NCBI GenBank assembly: GCA_025937235.1
Contig: JAICRU010000015.1
Coordinates: 1 to 45,093 of the forward strand
DNA: 45,093 nucleotides
Direction of reading: 5' to 3'
Origin: Acidimicrobiia bacterium
Lineage (GTDB): Bacteria > Actinomycetota > Acidimicrobiia > Spongiisociales > ZC4RG35
A program made the position numbers and the translations under genes. The first letter of the stretch is position 1, and each line of letters starts with the position of its first letter. Below the pieces are notes generated by a model, which did no database searches, was not told the DNA's origin, and saw only the letters and a list, made by a program, of their open reading frames with translations. Below are positions 1 through 8,485 of the stretch, piece after piece.

Positions 1-27
1 CCCACTCATTCTGACTTTGACCTTGGT

Positions 28-582
28 TCAGGGAATCCGGTTGTCCCACTCGGGCTGATCGAGCTCTGCCGGCTGCCGGCTCTCTTCCTGAGCCCGCACC
101 ATGTCGAGGTTGCCGTTGCTTCGCGACCCGACCACAGCCGGGTCGGAGATGCTGGGCACGTAGATCACCTCACCGAGCTTCTCGGTCAGATACTCCATCC
201 GGGTCTTCTCCGGGGAGATCCCGGGGTGCTCGACGAGCTGTCCCGCCAGGTCCATCTTGGTCTTCTCGATGTTGAAGGCAGGATGCTGGGCCCTGACCTG
301 GAACGCCAGGTCGTTGAGCCGCTCTAGCTCGGCGGCCGGGTTGGGCCTGGTGGAGGCCTGGTGGGCCGCCTCGAGCTGTCGGACCATCTCGTCGTAACGG
401 TCGCTTGCGATCTCCGCTGCGCGGGTCGAGGCGTTCGACACGCTGGCCTCGTCGCCCTGATTGAGGGCAAGAACGAAGCCGGCGGCGATCACGACTGCCA
501 GGGCAGCCGCCGCGACGCCGAGCCCCTTGCCGGATCGGCCGACGCCGGTTGTGGTTCCCGGCTGGGTGGCACTCGTAGACAT
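28..582 (-). CDS. Small membrane-anchored protein of unknown function
   Basis: 184 aa. A short Ser/Thr/Gly-rich N-terminus is followed by one hydrophobic segment at about residues 22-40 (GVAAAALAVVIAAGFVLAL), then a polar, Glu/Arg-rich, probably extracytoplasmic domain that may be partly helical. This suggests a single-pass anchored protein; no lipobox cysteine is seen. An AAAGGGAGA Shine-Dalgarno lies just upstream of the ATG at 582. The downstream part (residues 60-184) contains no motif I recognise. The neighbour upstream on the same strand is a PPOX protein about 450 bp away with a hairpin between them, so it is probably transcribed alone. Function unknown. Confidence 0.7.
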   Translation of the reverse strand: MSTSATQPGTTTGVGRSGKGLGVAAAALAVVIAAGFVLALNQGDEASVSNASTRAAEIASDRYDEMVRQLEAAHQASTRPNPAAELERLNDLAFQVRAQHPAFNIEKTKMDLAGQLVEHPGISPEKTRMEYLTEKLGEVIYVPSISDPAVVGSRSNGNLDMVRAQEESRQPAELDQPEWDNRIP

Positions 583-1031
583 GTCTCTCCCTTTCTGTAG
601 TCAGGGACCCTTTGTCCCCCACTTGCGGAAAGGAGCGGCCCCCGGGAGCCCTGATACATCTGATTCACGGACGGTCTGGCGTGGGAGGGAAATGAGAGAA
701 GGGCCGTCATCCGACGGCCCTTCTCTTTCTCCCTCGGTCGTGAGCTATTCGCCCTCGACTGCCCCGAAGGTCTCCTGTCCCGCTCCTGTCGGATGTACGG
801 GTTCTTCCTGTCCGCTAGGAGACTGCTCGAGGTCTCCTGATACCCACGACCACCGATCCAGCCGGCCCCCGGCCTCGACTTCACCTGCTCCTTCTGGAGT
901 CTCATGGTCGTTGCCATCCTGGTGGCGCCGGCCAACGCCATCGTCAGCGGCTGGTTGACTGGTCATACCCGACCAACCCTGATCCTGATGGGATGCGTCG
1001 CGAAACCGTGACGCACCGCCTCGAGGATGGT
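583..1031. other. Intergenic region of about 450 bp without a convincing gene
   Basis: Between two minus-strand genes. It contains the strong hairpin at 695-726 and the Shine-Dalgarno of the small membrane protein at its left end. Several open frames cross it on both strands, but none has protein-like composition, a good ribosome binding site or a recognisable domain, so I call no gene here. The stretch 727-1031 shows no feature I can name. Confidence 0.6.
695..726 (-). terminator. Strong hairpin terminator after the PPOX gene
   Basis: Perfect 14-bp inverted repeat (arms 695-708 and 713-726) with a 4-nt loop (ATCC). It is GC-rich in the centre. On the minus strand it is followed by CATTTCCCTCC rather than a clean U-tract, so termination may be only partly intrinsic. 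It lies about 300 bp downstream of the PPOX stop and 110 bp upstream of the next minus gene. Confidence 0.6.
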
Positions 1032-1436
1032 CTACCAGGCCCGGATGCGATCGAGCCTCAACCGGATCAACGTCGAATAATCGGCGGCGAACTCCTCTGG
1101 GGTCCAACCCAGACGCTCGATCTGAGACCGGTACTTGGTCAGATAGGCCGCATCTTCGTGGGCGGGGGTCGGTCGTTCGACAATGGTCGCGGTGGCCTCG
1201 AATGTCGCCACCATGTCTGCCTCCGGGTCGCCACGCAGATTGAACGCCACCTTCGGGTTCGAGGCGATATTGGCCAGCTTGGTGGCGTCAGGCTTGCTGT
1301 AGACGAGCAGGTCGTCACCATGCCGCAGGTACCAGACGACCGAGCTCTGTGGTTGCCCGGACGGGGTGACGGTGGTGAGCCAGCCGACGAGGTCTTCGTC
1401 GAGACGGCCGGCCAGTTCGGGGCGGTTCTCCAGCAT
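1032..1436 (-). CDS. PPOX-class, probably F420-dependent oxidoreductase (Rv3369-like)
   Basis: 134 aa, the usual size for a single-domain split-barrel flavin/F420-binding protein of the pyridoxamine-5'-phosphate-oxidase fold. The sequence WLTTVTPSGQPQSSVVWYLRHGDDLLVYSKPDATKLANIASNPKVAFNLRGD follows the family pattern: an early beta strand with TxxxxGxPxxxxVWY, then KxxNIxxNPxVxxxL. The C-terminal LTKYRSQIERLGWTPEEFAADYSTLIRLRLDRIRAW matches the tail of the Rv3369-type subgroup. It starts 11 bp after the stop of the lipoprotein gene with no clear Shine-Dalgarno, so it is probably translated from the same mRNA. Substrate unknown. The cofactor assignment is by family resemblance, not by direct evidence. 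Confidence 0.8.
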   Translation of the reverse strand: MLENRPELAGRLDEDLVGWLTTVTPSGQPQSSVVWYLRHGDDLLVYSKPDATKLANIASNPKVAFNLRGDPEADMVATFEATATIVERPTPAHEDAAYLTKYRSQIERLGWTPEEFAADYSTLIRLRLDRIRAW

Positions 1437-1447
1437 CGGTCGGCAAG

Positions 1448-2833
1448 TTAGCGATTGTTGGCCAGCACTCCGACCGGCCCGATCATCTCCAGCATCTCAG
1501 TGCCCTCGGCTGTGGAGAGGATTTCGCCCGAGGCCAGCTCCAGGGCGTGCAATCGCGGTGAGTCGACCCAGGTGGACGCATAGGCGATCGACCCGGATTC
1601 GGTGAAGGACAGCGGCCCCCAGAATTGATTGGGTGACTCCGGGGGGTAGTGGACCCGGACGCTGAGATCGGAGGGATCGATCAGATAGAGGCCGGTCGAC
1701 TCCTCCAGAAACACCGTCTCCGATTCCTCAGTGGAATACCCGGATCCCAGCACGCCACCATTTGGGGAGACCCATATCATCGAGATCGGCTCATCGGTTC
1801 GTACCACCATCTGCCAGGTGGTGGTGTCGATGGCCTTGATGCCGGAAGGTGAGGTCCGCACCGACCAGTCGTCGTCATCCTCGATCAGTTCGACCGCGGT
1901 GGTGGCGATGTAGAGAAGGCGTCCGTCCGGGCTGATCGCGCTCAATCGCCGACTGCCCCACTCGAGGTCCACGGTACCCGCGATCGTGTGCTCGACGACC
2001 TCGCCCCTCACCGGATCGACCGCCGACACCACGTCTTCATCGGCATGGGCGACGAGAAGGCGTGATGCCATCGGATCCCAAGTGAACGATGGCACGTTGT
2101 AGAGATATGACGCCCACGGTCCTTGGCTGACCGGGTCCACGGTCCCGATACTCACTCCGGGCAGCGGGATCTCGGCCAAGGCGCCGTCGTTGTCCACGTC
2201 GATCGTGGCCACGAAGACCTGCTCCGGGTTCCCCGACCCTGGCTCGGCGGGTTTGACGCCGTAGAGGATGAAGTCGCCGTCGGTGGCACGCTCCGCCCCC
2301 CAAACCGAGTAATGCAGGGGAAGCGAGACGACCAGGCTCGATTGGGTTCCGCCCGCCCAGGCAATTCGAAACTCGGGCCCCGACCGGTAGCTGATGTAAT
2401 AGACGTTTCCAGATTCGTCCACGTGGACGATGAGATCACCGGATTCGGGCCAAGAGGCCCGGGGCGCCCACGACTGGAGGTCGACGAGGCGCAATTCGGA
2501 GCTTCCAGTGTCGTCCTGGTTGACCGTGGCCGCCAAGTAGCGACCGTCGGATGAGATCTTCGAGTTCCACATGTGATCGCCCATCGGGATCGGCTCGAAG
2601 GCGGTCATCGGCTCCAGCGACACCGGATCCACCCTCTGCAGAACCACACGCTCGTCGGGGATCGTGGTGGTTGGCGCCAGCGTGGTGCCGGGGAGCCCGC
2701 CGATGGTCGGCGTCGGCGCGAAGGCGTCCGGGGGTGCGGTTGCCTCAGGCGCCGGCGAGCCGGCGTCATTGGTGCAGGCGACGGCGATCAGGACGATGGC
2801 GACAAATGTGACCCTCGACTGGCTCGACGCCAT
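1448..2833 (-). CDS. Secreted lipoprotein with beta-propeller-like (WD40/YVTN-type) repeats
   Basis: 461 aa from the ATG at 2833, chosen because it begins a textbook lipoprotein signal: MASSQSRVTFVAIVLIAVAC, with the lipobox cysteine at residue 20. A longer in-frame ORF reaching 2932 would bury that signal. After a Pro/Thr-rich linker (about residues 21-65) come repeated strands of propeller type, for example ISSDGRYLAATVN, LSAISPDGRLLYIATT and WVSPNGGVLGSGY, about six or seven blades. Such proteins are exported, lipid-anchored and often bind ligands or partners; there are no catalytic residues to point to. Probably co-transcribed with the downstream PPOX gene (11-bp gap). Confidence 0.75.
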   Translation of the reverse strand: MASSQSRVTFVAIVLIAVACTNDAGSPAPEATAPPDAFAPTPTIGGLPGTTLAPTTTIPDERVVLQRVDPVSLEPMTAFEPIPMGDHMWNSKISSDGRYLAATVNQDDTGSSELRLVDLQSWAPRASWPESGDLIVHVDESGNVYYISYRSGPEFRIAWAGGTQSSLVVSLPLHYSVWGAERATDGDFILYGVKPAEPGSGNPEQVFVATIDVDNDGALAEIPLPGVSIGTVDPVSQGPWASYLYNVPSFTWDPMASRLLVAHADEDVVSAVDPVRGEVVEHTIAGTVDLEWGSRRLSAISPDGRLLYIATTAVELIEDDDDWSVRTSPSGIKAIDTTTWQMVVRTDEPISMIWVSPNGGVLGSGYSTEESETVFLEESTGLYLIDPSDLSVRVHYPPESPNQFWGPLSFTESGSIAYASTWVDSPRLHALELASGEILSTAEGTEMLEMIGPVGVLANNR

Positions 2834-2978
2834 GTGTGTGCTCCCTGGCGAGAGCGTATCAACGGCATGATCCTCTTGCCTCCGACCAACCAGACTCGGT
2901 GACGGGGCGGCGTCCGGCGTGAAGGCGTTCATCGTCGATGGCTAGGGTCCGGAGCCAGACCCAACAAGGAGGTCCTTC

Positions 2979-3653
2979 GTGCGAAAGAGCACGCTTCTCG
3001 TCGGCTTGGTCGTAGCCGCATTGCTCGTACCGGTGGCGGTCTTCGCCACGCACTCGTTCAACGACGTGCCTGATGACCACACCTTCCACGACGCCATCGC
3101 CTGGATGAAGGACAATGGCGTCACGGTGGGCTGCAACCCGCCGGCCAACACCAACTACTGCCCGGAAGACAACGTGACCCGGGGCCAGATGGCGGCGTTC
3201 ATGCGACGTCTCGCCGAGAACCAGGTGGTGGACGCAGCGACTGCCGTTGTGGCGGGCACGGCCCACGAGGCGACCCGCTCGGCATTGGCCGACGTGACAG
3301 GGACTACGTCGGGAACAGCCACGTCGATCGCAACCCTGACCGATCTCCCTGCCGGGGCATACGTGGTGACGGGAACCTGGGTTGCCACCGCGCATGGGGC
3401 CGGCGCAGGAGGGCGGGTGGTCTGCAACTTGACCGCAGGCGCTTCGACCGGAAGAGCTATCGCCATTGTCAACAACGACTCAAATGTTGGGCAGGAGAGC
3501 ATGGCGAGTGTGGTCGCCGGCAATCTGGCAGCTGGGGACGAGGTGAACCTCAGTTGCTGGGTCGAGGGCTTGTCCGGATCGGTGAGCGTCAGCTCGACGC
3601 GTGTCGTCGCCCAACCGGTGATGGCGGTGGAATCGGTCGCGGTCACCTCATAG
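2979..3653 (+). CDS. Small secreted protein with an N-terminal SLH-like repeat
   Basis: 224 aa starting at GTG 2979, with AAGGAGG at 2966-2972 six bases upstream. Residues 1-23 form a Sec signal peptide (RKSTLLVGLVVAALLVPVAVFATH). Residues 25-75 resemble an S-layer homology repeat: FNDVPDDHTFHDAIAWMKDNGVTVGC...YCPEDNVTRGQMAAFMRRLAEN. Only one full repeat is present, whereas wall anchoring usually uses three. The rest (about 85-224) is a Thr/Val/Ala-rich beta domain with paired cysteines (VVCNLTAG and LSCWVEG), possibly disulphide-bonded. A TANNNT element (TAGGGT, 2943-2948) lies upstream. It ends at a shared terminator. Possible role: cell-surface or exported beta-sandwich protein; function otherwise unknown. 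Confidence 0.75.
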   Translation: MRKSTLLVGLVVAALLVPVAVFATHSFNDVPDDHTFHDAIAWMKDNGVTVGCNPPANTNYCPEDNVTRGQMAAFMRRLAENQVVDAATAVVAGTAHEATRSALADVTGTTSGTATSIATLTDLPAGAYVVTGTWVATAHGAGAGGRVVCNLTAGASTGRAIAIVNNDSNVGQESMASVVAGNLAAGDEVNLSCWVEGLSGSVSVSSTRVVAQPVMAVESVAVTS

Positions 3654-3666
3654 CCCGCGCGAAATC

Positions 3667-3702
3667 TGCTTCGGGTCGGAGCTGCGGCTCCGGCCCGAAG
3701 CA
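3667..3702. terminator. Bidirectional hairpin between convergent genes
   Basis: 16-bp stem (arms 3667-3682 and 3687-3702, one T-G pair) with a TGCG loop. On the plus strand it is followed by a pyrimidine-rich run (CTACTTCTTCTTCTT). It abuts the stop codon of the minus-strand FAD oxidoreductase (3703) and lies 14 bp beyond the stop of the SLH-like gene, so it can serve both. Confidence 0.75.
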
Positions 3703-5298
3703 CTACTTCTTCTTCTTGAGGTCTCCCAGGATCTGCTGGGAGGCGAAACGCCCGGGAGCGCCCATCACACAGCCGCCAGGGTGGGTCCCCGAACCACACT
3801 GGTAGTAGCCCTCGATCGGGGTCCGGTACTGGTTCCAGCCCGGGGCCGGTCTGAAGAAGAACATCTGCGGGGCGAGGAACTCGCCGGCGAAGATGTTGCC
3901 CTCGGTCAAGCCGACCACCCGCTCGATGTCGAGGGGGGTCACCACCTCTCGGTGCAGCACCAAGTCGGAGAAGCCGGGGAAGAAACCCTCCAAGGTCTTC
4001 TGCACCCTGTCGCCGAAACGGTCGCGCTCCTCGTCCCAGTCACCGTTCTTGAGGTGATAGGGGGCGTACTGGATGAAACAGGACATGACTGCCTTCCCCG
4101 GTGGAGCCATGTCGGGATCGACATTGGACTGGATGCAGCCGTCGATGTAGGGCTTCTGCGAGTACCACCCGTATTTGGCGTCGTCGTAGGCCCGCTCCAG
4201 ATAGTCGAGGGACGGCCCCATGTTGACGAAGCCGCGGTACTGGTCCGACCTGCCCTCGAGACCTGGGTAGGTGGGGTTGGCGTCGAGGGCGAAGTTGACC
4301 TTCGCCGACGTCCCCTGGAACTTGAACCGTCTGATGTTGTCGACAAGGTCGCTGGGTAACTCTCGTGGGTCGACCAGGTCCATGAAGGTGCGCCGCGGGT
4401 CCACCGCCGAGACGACGGTTTTCGCTTGCAGCTCGGTGCCGTCCTCCAGCACGACCCCGGTGGCCCGGCCGTTCTTCGTCACCACGTGGTCGACCGGCGA
4501 CTCGAGCCGGATCTCGACGCCGAAAGACTCGGCGGCGCGGGCCAGGACCTGGGTGAACCCACCGTTGCCACCCTTGTGGAAGGCCCAGGCTCCATACGCC
4601 CCGTCGTGCTCTCCGAAGGAGTGATAGAGGAGGACCAGCCCCGATCCCTGGGAACGCGGCCCCACCTTGGTCCCGATGATCCCAGACGACGCATGGAGGC
4701 CTTGCATGAGCTCGGACTCGAAGTAGTCCTCCAGGATGTCTGCCGCACTCCCGGTCAGGAGTCGGATCATGTCGTGGAGGACGCCGGGAGGGAGGTCGGC
4801 GAGATAGGAGCCGATGGCCGCCATGCGAGCCCGCTCCTCGGGGTCCTTCGAGGTGATGTCGGGGGGGATCGAATCCATCAATGGCCGGATGGCATGGACT
4901 ACCTGCTCCATCATGTGGCCGTAGGCGTCGTAGGCATCGGCGTCGTGGGGCGAGTGGCGGGCGATCTCGTGGTGGTTCTCGTTCTTGTCCTGTCCAAGCA
5001 GGAGATATTCGCCGTCTTCGGTGGGGGCGAAGGTCGAGGGCATCAACAATGGCATGAACCCGTGCTTGGTCAGCTCGAGCTCATGGATGATCTCGGGACG
5101 GAGGAGACTCAGTGCATAGGAGAACGTCGTGAAGCTGAAGCCCGGGTAGAGCTCCTCGGTGATGGCGGCGCCACCGACCAGATGGCGTCGCTCGAGGATC
5201 ACGGTGTCCAGCCCTGCCTTGGCCAGGTAGGACCCGTTGACCAGGCCGTTGTGGCCGCCGCCGATGACGATGGCGTCGTACTTCTTCTTCACTGCCAT
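3703..5298 (-). CDS. FAD-dependent oxidoreductase, phytoene-desaturase/PYROXD2-like
   Basis: 531 aa. The N-terminal Rossmann FAD motif is clear: YDAIVIGGGHNGLVNGSYLAKAGLDTVILE (GGGHNG at 13-18), then RHLVGGAA. The C-terminal FAD-contacting segment YQCGSGTHPGGCVMGAPGRFAS is also present. Both are typical of the NAD(P)/FAD-dependent amine-oxidase-fold group containing phytoene desaturases and PYROXD2. There is no carotenoid gene nearby, so a carotenoid role is unlikely. The gene starts 7 bp after the stop of the GcvT-like gene, so the two form an operon. In this context the likely substrate is a small amine or methylated amine whose C1 unit the GcvT-like partner could take, but that is inference. 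Confidence 0.8.
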   Translation of the reverse strand: MAVKKKYDAIVIGGGHNGLVNGSYLAKAGLDTVILERRHLVGGAAITEELYPGFSFTTFSYALSLLRPEIIHELELTKHGFMPLLMPSTFAPTEDGEYLLLGQDKNENHHEIARHSPHDADAYDAYGHMMEQVVHAIRPLMDSIPPDITSKDPEERARMAAIGSYLADLPPGVLHDMIRLLTGSAADILEDYFESELMQGLHASSGIIGTKVGPRSQGSGLVLLYHSFGEHDGAYGAWAFHKGGNGGFTQVLARAAESFGVEIRLESPVDHVVTKNGRATGVVLEDGTELQAKTVVSAVDPRRTFMDLVDPRELPSDLVDNIRRFKFQGTSAKVNFALDANPTYPGLEGRSDQYRGFVNMGPSLDYLERAYDDAKYGWYSQKPYIDGCIQSNVDPDMAPPGKAVMSCFIQYAPYHLKNGDWDEERDRFGDRVQKTLEGFFPGFSDLVLHREVVTPLDIERVVGLTEGNIFAGEFLAPQMFFFRPAPGWNQYRTPIEGYYQCGSGTHPGGCVMGAPGRFASQQILGDLKKKK

Positions 5299-5305
5299 GG
5301 CTACC

Positions 5306-6505
5306 TCAGGCTGTCTTTCTGGGTGGGTTGTAGAAGGGGAGAAGGGTGACGTTGGCTTTGACCACGTCGTACCGATGATCGATGGTGACCTCCAGGCCGA
5401 CCTCGGAGCCGGGCTCGGCGTGCTCGGGCCGGACCCGGGCGATGCCGACGTGCCGCTGGACCATCGGCGAGTAGACGAAGCTCGGGGTGTATCCGATCCG
5501 CTCCAGCCTGTCGTCGTAGATCATCATCCCGCCATGCTCCGGGGTGTGATCCTTGGGCGGGATCAGGCTGCGCTCGCCATAGACCCGGTTCCAGTCCTCG
5601 TAGTCGACCATGACCCCGACCGTTCTCCACCGAGAGGTGCCCTCTGCCAGCTCTCTCTCGATCGCACTTCGTCCGATGAAGGCACGGTCGTCCGACTCGA
5701 GATTCCGCAACATCCAGCCCAGCCCCAGCTCGTGGGGAGTGGTGCGCTGATCGTCGTTCCAGGCGTAGCGGGAGGAGTGAAAGTCGACGTCGATGAGGAC
5801 CAGGCCGGCCTCGATGCGGGCGATGAGGAGTGCGGTCTGCCCGGCGGGGATGACGCCATACGGTGAGGCCACCTCGAACAATGTGTCCCATACCCCGACT
5901 GCGTCATCTCGATCGACCCAGATCTCGTAACCCAGATCGCCCGTGTACCCGGTACGGGAGATGGTCACCGCGGCGTCGCCGACCTTGGCCGGGGTGAGAT
6001 GGAAGTAGCCGATCTCCTCCATCTCTGGCGCCAACTGCTTCAGGATCTCCCTGGCATAGGGACCCTGCAGGGCGAGCGCGCCGTAGTCTTCGGAGACGTC
6101 AACGATCTCGACGGCCATCCGTCCCGCCAGGTCCTGGAGATAGGCCATGTTGGGCTCGGCGGCGGTGAGGAGGAATTCGTCGTCGCTGAAGCGAAGGATC
6201 ACCCCGTCCTCGACCACCCAGCCGTCGTCATCGCACCAGACCGTGTAGTGGGCCTGACCGGGACGGCACTTGCGAATGTCTCTGGCCAGCACCCCGGCCA
6301 GGAATCGCTCCGAGTCGCTGCCCATGATTCGGTACTTGTAGAGCGGTGATGTGTCGATGACGGCGGCCGAGTTCCTGATGGCGAAGTACTCGAACTTGTC
6401 CGACATCTGGTAGCGGTCGGTGGCCAGGTAGCCCGACCAGTGGCTCCACAAGCCGGTCTGGTTGGCGACGCTGGTCCTGGGATGAAACGGTGTCTCGCGG
6501 ATCAT
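5306..6505 (-). CDS. GcvT-like aminomethyltransferase (folate-binding)
   Basis: 399 aa, close to the usual GcvT length. Family features seen: WSGYLATDRYQMSDKFEYFAIRNSAAVIDTSPLYKYRIMGSDSERFL (the N-terminal motif of T-proteins), WVVEDGVILRFSDDEFLLTAAEPN around residues 96-120, ALQGPYAREIL, and the central TGYTGDLGYEIWVDRDDAVGVWDTLF. The family transfers methylene or methyl groups from amine-derived intermediates to tetrahydrofolate. The usual glycine-cleavage partners GcvP and GcvH are absent here, so a role in demethylating N-methyl compounds with the adjacent FAD enzyme is more likely than classical glycine cleavage. A DmdA-like role cannot be excluded. First gene of a two-gene operon read away from the operator at 6551. 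Confidence 0.82.
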   Translation of the reverse strand: MIRETPFHPRTSVANQTGLWSHWSGYLATDRYQMSDKFEYFAIRNSAAVIDTSPLYKYRIMGSDSERFLAGVLARDIRKCRPGQAHYTVWCDDDGWVVEDGVILRFSDDEFLLTAAEPNMAYLQDLAGRMAVEIVDVSEDYGALALQGPYAREILKQLAPEMEEIGYFHLTPAKVGDAAVTISRTGYTGDLGYEIWVDRDDAVGVWDTLFEVASPYGVIPAGQTALLIARIEAGLVLIDVDFHSSRYAWNDDQRTTPHELGLGWMLRNLESDDRAFIGRSAIERELAEGTSRWRTVGVMVDYEDWNRVYGERSLIPPKDHTPEHGGMMIYDDRLERIGYTPSFVYSPMVQRHVGIARVRPEHAEPGSEVGLEVTIDHRYDVVKANVTLLPFYNPPRKTA

Positions 6506-6533
6506 CGGCGACTACCTCGGCTCGGGTGCGGCC

Positions 6534-6562
6534 ACTGTAACCAGGGATGGCTGAATCGTCAT
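6534..6562 (-). promoter_or_regulatory. Candidate sigma-70-type promoter for the GcvT-FAD operon
   Basis: Minus strand: -35 ATGACG (6562-6557), 17-bp spacer, -10 TACAGT (6539-6534), giving a predicted start near 6527 and a short leader before the ATG at 6505. The -35 lies inside the palindrome 6551-6566, so a protein bound there should block it. Confidence 0.45.
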
Positions 6563-6566
6563 TCAG
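6551..6566. promoter_or_regulatory. Operator copy 1: palindrome CTGAATCGTCATTCAG
   Basis: Matches 14 of 16 bases of the consensus CTGAATGGTCGTTCAG. Perfect outer arms CTGAAT/ATTCAG. It is located between the divergent GcvT-FAD operon (start 6505) and the dipeptide-type ABC operon (start 6673), so it could control both. A weaker half-copy, CTGAATGG, occurs at 6654-6661 next to the ABC Shine-Dalgarno. Confidence 0.75.
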
Positions 6567-6672
6567 GTTTCGTTTTCCCGGTGCTCCTCGGAATGTGTCG
6601 GGGCGTATCCGCTCCAAGGCGGAGCGAAGGTGAATACATTGCCCCGGGTCAACCTGAATGGAGAGTCAACAG

Positions 6673-8427
6673 ATGAGACGTCTCGTGGTGTCCTTGATCG
6701 CCGCCGTTGTCGCGGTGTCCCTCGTTCCGATCGCTTCCGCCCAGGAGGAGGAGGATGAGATAACCCTCCGGGTCGGTCTGACCCAGGACTGGGAGGTGCT
6801 CAACCCGACCTCCGGGTACACGGTCGCCGCTTATGAGGTGTGGAACCTGCACTACGCCACTCTCACCGACAAGGCCGCGGACGATTTCGCGACGGTTCCT
6901 GGGCTGGCCGAATCGTGGGAGGAGGTCGAGCCCGGGATCGAGTACGTGTACACCCTGAGAGAGGGTCTGACCTGGTCCGATGGCGAGCCACTCACCGCCG
7001 AGGACGTGGCCTGGAACATCAACACGGGGCGAGACCAGGGTTGGGACAACATGGTTTCGACCGTGGGGAACATCGAGGCAACGGTGATCGACGAACGCAC
7101 GGTTCAGCTCGTGTCCTCGGTCCCGGACCCGAAGCTTCCCACCATGGACGTCTACCTGGTGCCTCAGCACATATGGGAGCCGGTCGCCACCGACTATGAC
7201 ACAGCCACCCAGTACGCAGCCGACGATGGCGTAGGCAGTGGGCCCTTCGTCATCACCGAGTTCACACCGGGGCAATCGGTGGTGATGGCGGCCAATCCCA
7301 ACTACTGGGGGTGGGAAGGCGAGGAGCCTCCATACGACCAGGTGATCTTCCGTCTCTTCGAGAACCCAGATGCCATGGTGGCCGCCCTCCAGCAGGGCGA
7401 GCTCGACGCGGCCCAGGGATTCCCGGCCTCGTCATGGGACGCCCTCGAGGCAGATGCAGACATCGAGGTGGTGGCCGGTCAGCAAGGTGGTTTCGACGAG
7501 ATCGCCATCAACGGCGGCGCCGCCGAGGGCCAGCCCCATCCGGCCCTGCTCGACCTAGAAGTGCGACGGGCCATCTCCCATGCCATCGACCGCCCCGCTG
7601 TGATCGAAGACCTCTGGTTCGGCCTGGCATCCCCGCTGGAGACGATTAGCCCCTCCGCGGATCCGAAATGGATACCGGAGATCCCCGAGGAGAATCAATT
7701 CACCTACGACCCCGAACGGGCCAACCAGATACTCGACGAGGCGGGGTACATGGACACCGATGGTGACGGGATCAGGGAGATGCCCGACGGCACCAACCCG
7801 ATCGTCATCCGCCACGCCGTCAACACCGACGGCGACCTGGCCGGTTCGATCGGGGATCTGATGGTGGGATGGATGGGGGAGATCGGCATCGGCGTCGAGC
7901 TCGAGGCCTACGACCAGGACGCCCTCTTCGGCGTCATCGTCGACGGGACCTACGACACCTTCTACTGGGGTTGGGTGCCCTTCGTGGACCCGGACCCCAT
8001 GCTCTCCTATTTCACCGAGGCCGAGATCGGCAACTACAACGACGCCAACTGGTTCGATCCCGAATACGACGCGCTCTACACGGAACAGAACCAGGAGGTC
8101 GATCCGGACCGCAGACTCGAGATCGTGCACGAGATGTTGACGATGTTCCACGCTGCGGCGGTCTACATCCCGATGTATATCGCGCCCGATCTCCAGGCTT
8201 ATCGAACCGACACGTTCGAGGGCTGGGTCAAGCAGCCCGCCGACATCGGTCCGGTGATGTTCAGCAACAGCTCACCCAGCTACGCCCAACTCACCCCGAT
8301 CGGCGCCGACGCAGGAGGGTCCGACATCAACTGGCTGCTCTGGGGTGGTATCGCAGCCGTCGTGGTGATCCTGGCCGGCGTCTTCGTAGCAAGGAGGAGC
8401 AAGTCGACCTCCGACGAGCGGGAGTGA
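6673..8427 (+). CDS. ABC transporter substrate-binding protein, dipeptide/oligopeptide type (SBP_bac_5), with C-terminal membrane anchor
   Basis: 584 aa from ATG 6673. I prefer this to the ATG at 6658 because GGAGAG sits seven bases before 6673. Signal peptide at residues 1-23 (MRRLVVSLIAAVVAVSLVPIASAQ) without a lipobox. The body follows cluster-C binding proteins: LRVGLTQDWEVLNPT, YTLREGLTWSDGEPLTAEDVAWNI, FVITEFTPGQSVVMAANPNYWG, and LEVRRAISHAIDRPAVIE. Unusually, the C-terminus ends with WLLWGGIAAVVVILAGVFVARRSKS, a transmembrane helix followed by positive charges. The protein is therefore probably tethered by its tail instead of by lipid. It leads a five-gene importer operon. The ligand cannot be read from sequence; the neighbourhood suggests an amine or small peptide. 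Confidence 0.88.
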   Translation: MRRLVVSLIAAVVAVSLVPIASAQEEEDEITLRVGLTQDWEVLNPTSGYTVAAYEVWNLHYATLTDKAADDFATVPGLAESWEEVEPGIEYVYTLREGLTWSDGEPLTAEDVAWNINTGRDQGWDNMVSTVGNIEATVIDERTVQLVSSVPDPKLPTMDVYLVPQHIWEPVATDYDTATQYAADDGVGSGPFVITEFTPGQSVVMAANPNYWGWEGEEPPYDQVIFRLFENPDAMVAALQQGELDAAQGFPASSWDALEADADIEVVAGQQGGFDEIAINGGAAEGQPHPALLDLEVRRAISHAIDRPAVIEDLWFGLASPLETISPSADPKWIPEIPEENQFTYDPERANQILDEAGYMDTDGDGIREMPDGTNPIVIRHAVNTDGDLAGSIGDLMVGWMGEIGIGVELEAYDQDALFGVIVDGTYDTFYWGWVPFVDPDPMLSYFTEAEIGNYNDANWFDPEYDALYTEQNQEVDPDRRLEIVHEMLTMFHAAAVYIPMYIAPDLQAYRTDTFEGWVKQPADIGPVMFSNSSPSYAQLTPIGADAGGSDINWLLWGGIAAVVVILAGVFVARRSKSTSDERE

Positions 8428-8485
8428 GCGCCTGACCAGCGCTAGAGCAACGAGACGGGGGCGAGGAAGACTCATAGGCCGGAAG

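Noticed and set aside
461-1107. Open frames in the 583-1031 region on both strands
   Set aside because: No family resemblance, no Shine-Dalgarno, biased composition, and they cross a strong hairpin.
3703-5298. Carotenoid phytoene desaturase
   Set aside because: Only the general fold supports this; no phytoene synthase or other carotenoid gene is present and its operon partner is a GcvT-like protein.
4426-5349. Plus-strand ORF of 307 aa
   Set aside because: Antisense to the FAD oxidoreductase; Arg/Gly/Val-rich composition typical of a GC-rich shadow frame, no domain or ribosome binding site.
6654-6669. Eighth operator-like copy CTGAATGGAGAGTCAA
   Set aside because: Left half matches the consensus but the right half does not (11 of 16); kept only as a possible auxiliary half-site.
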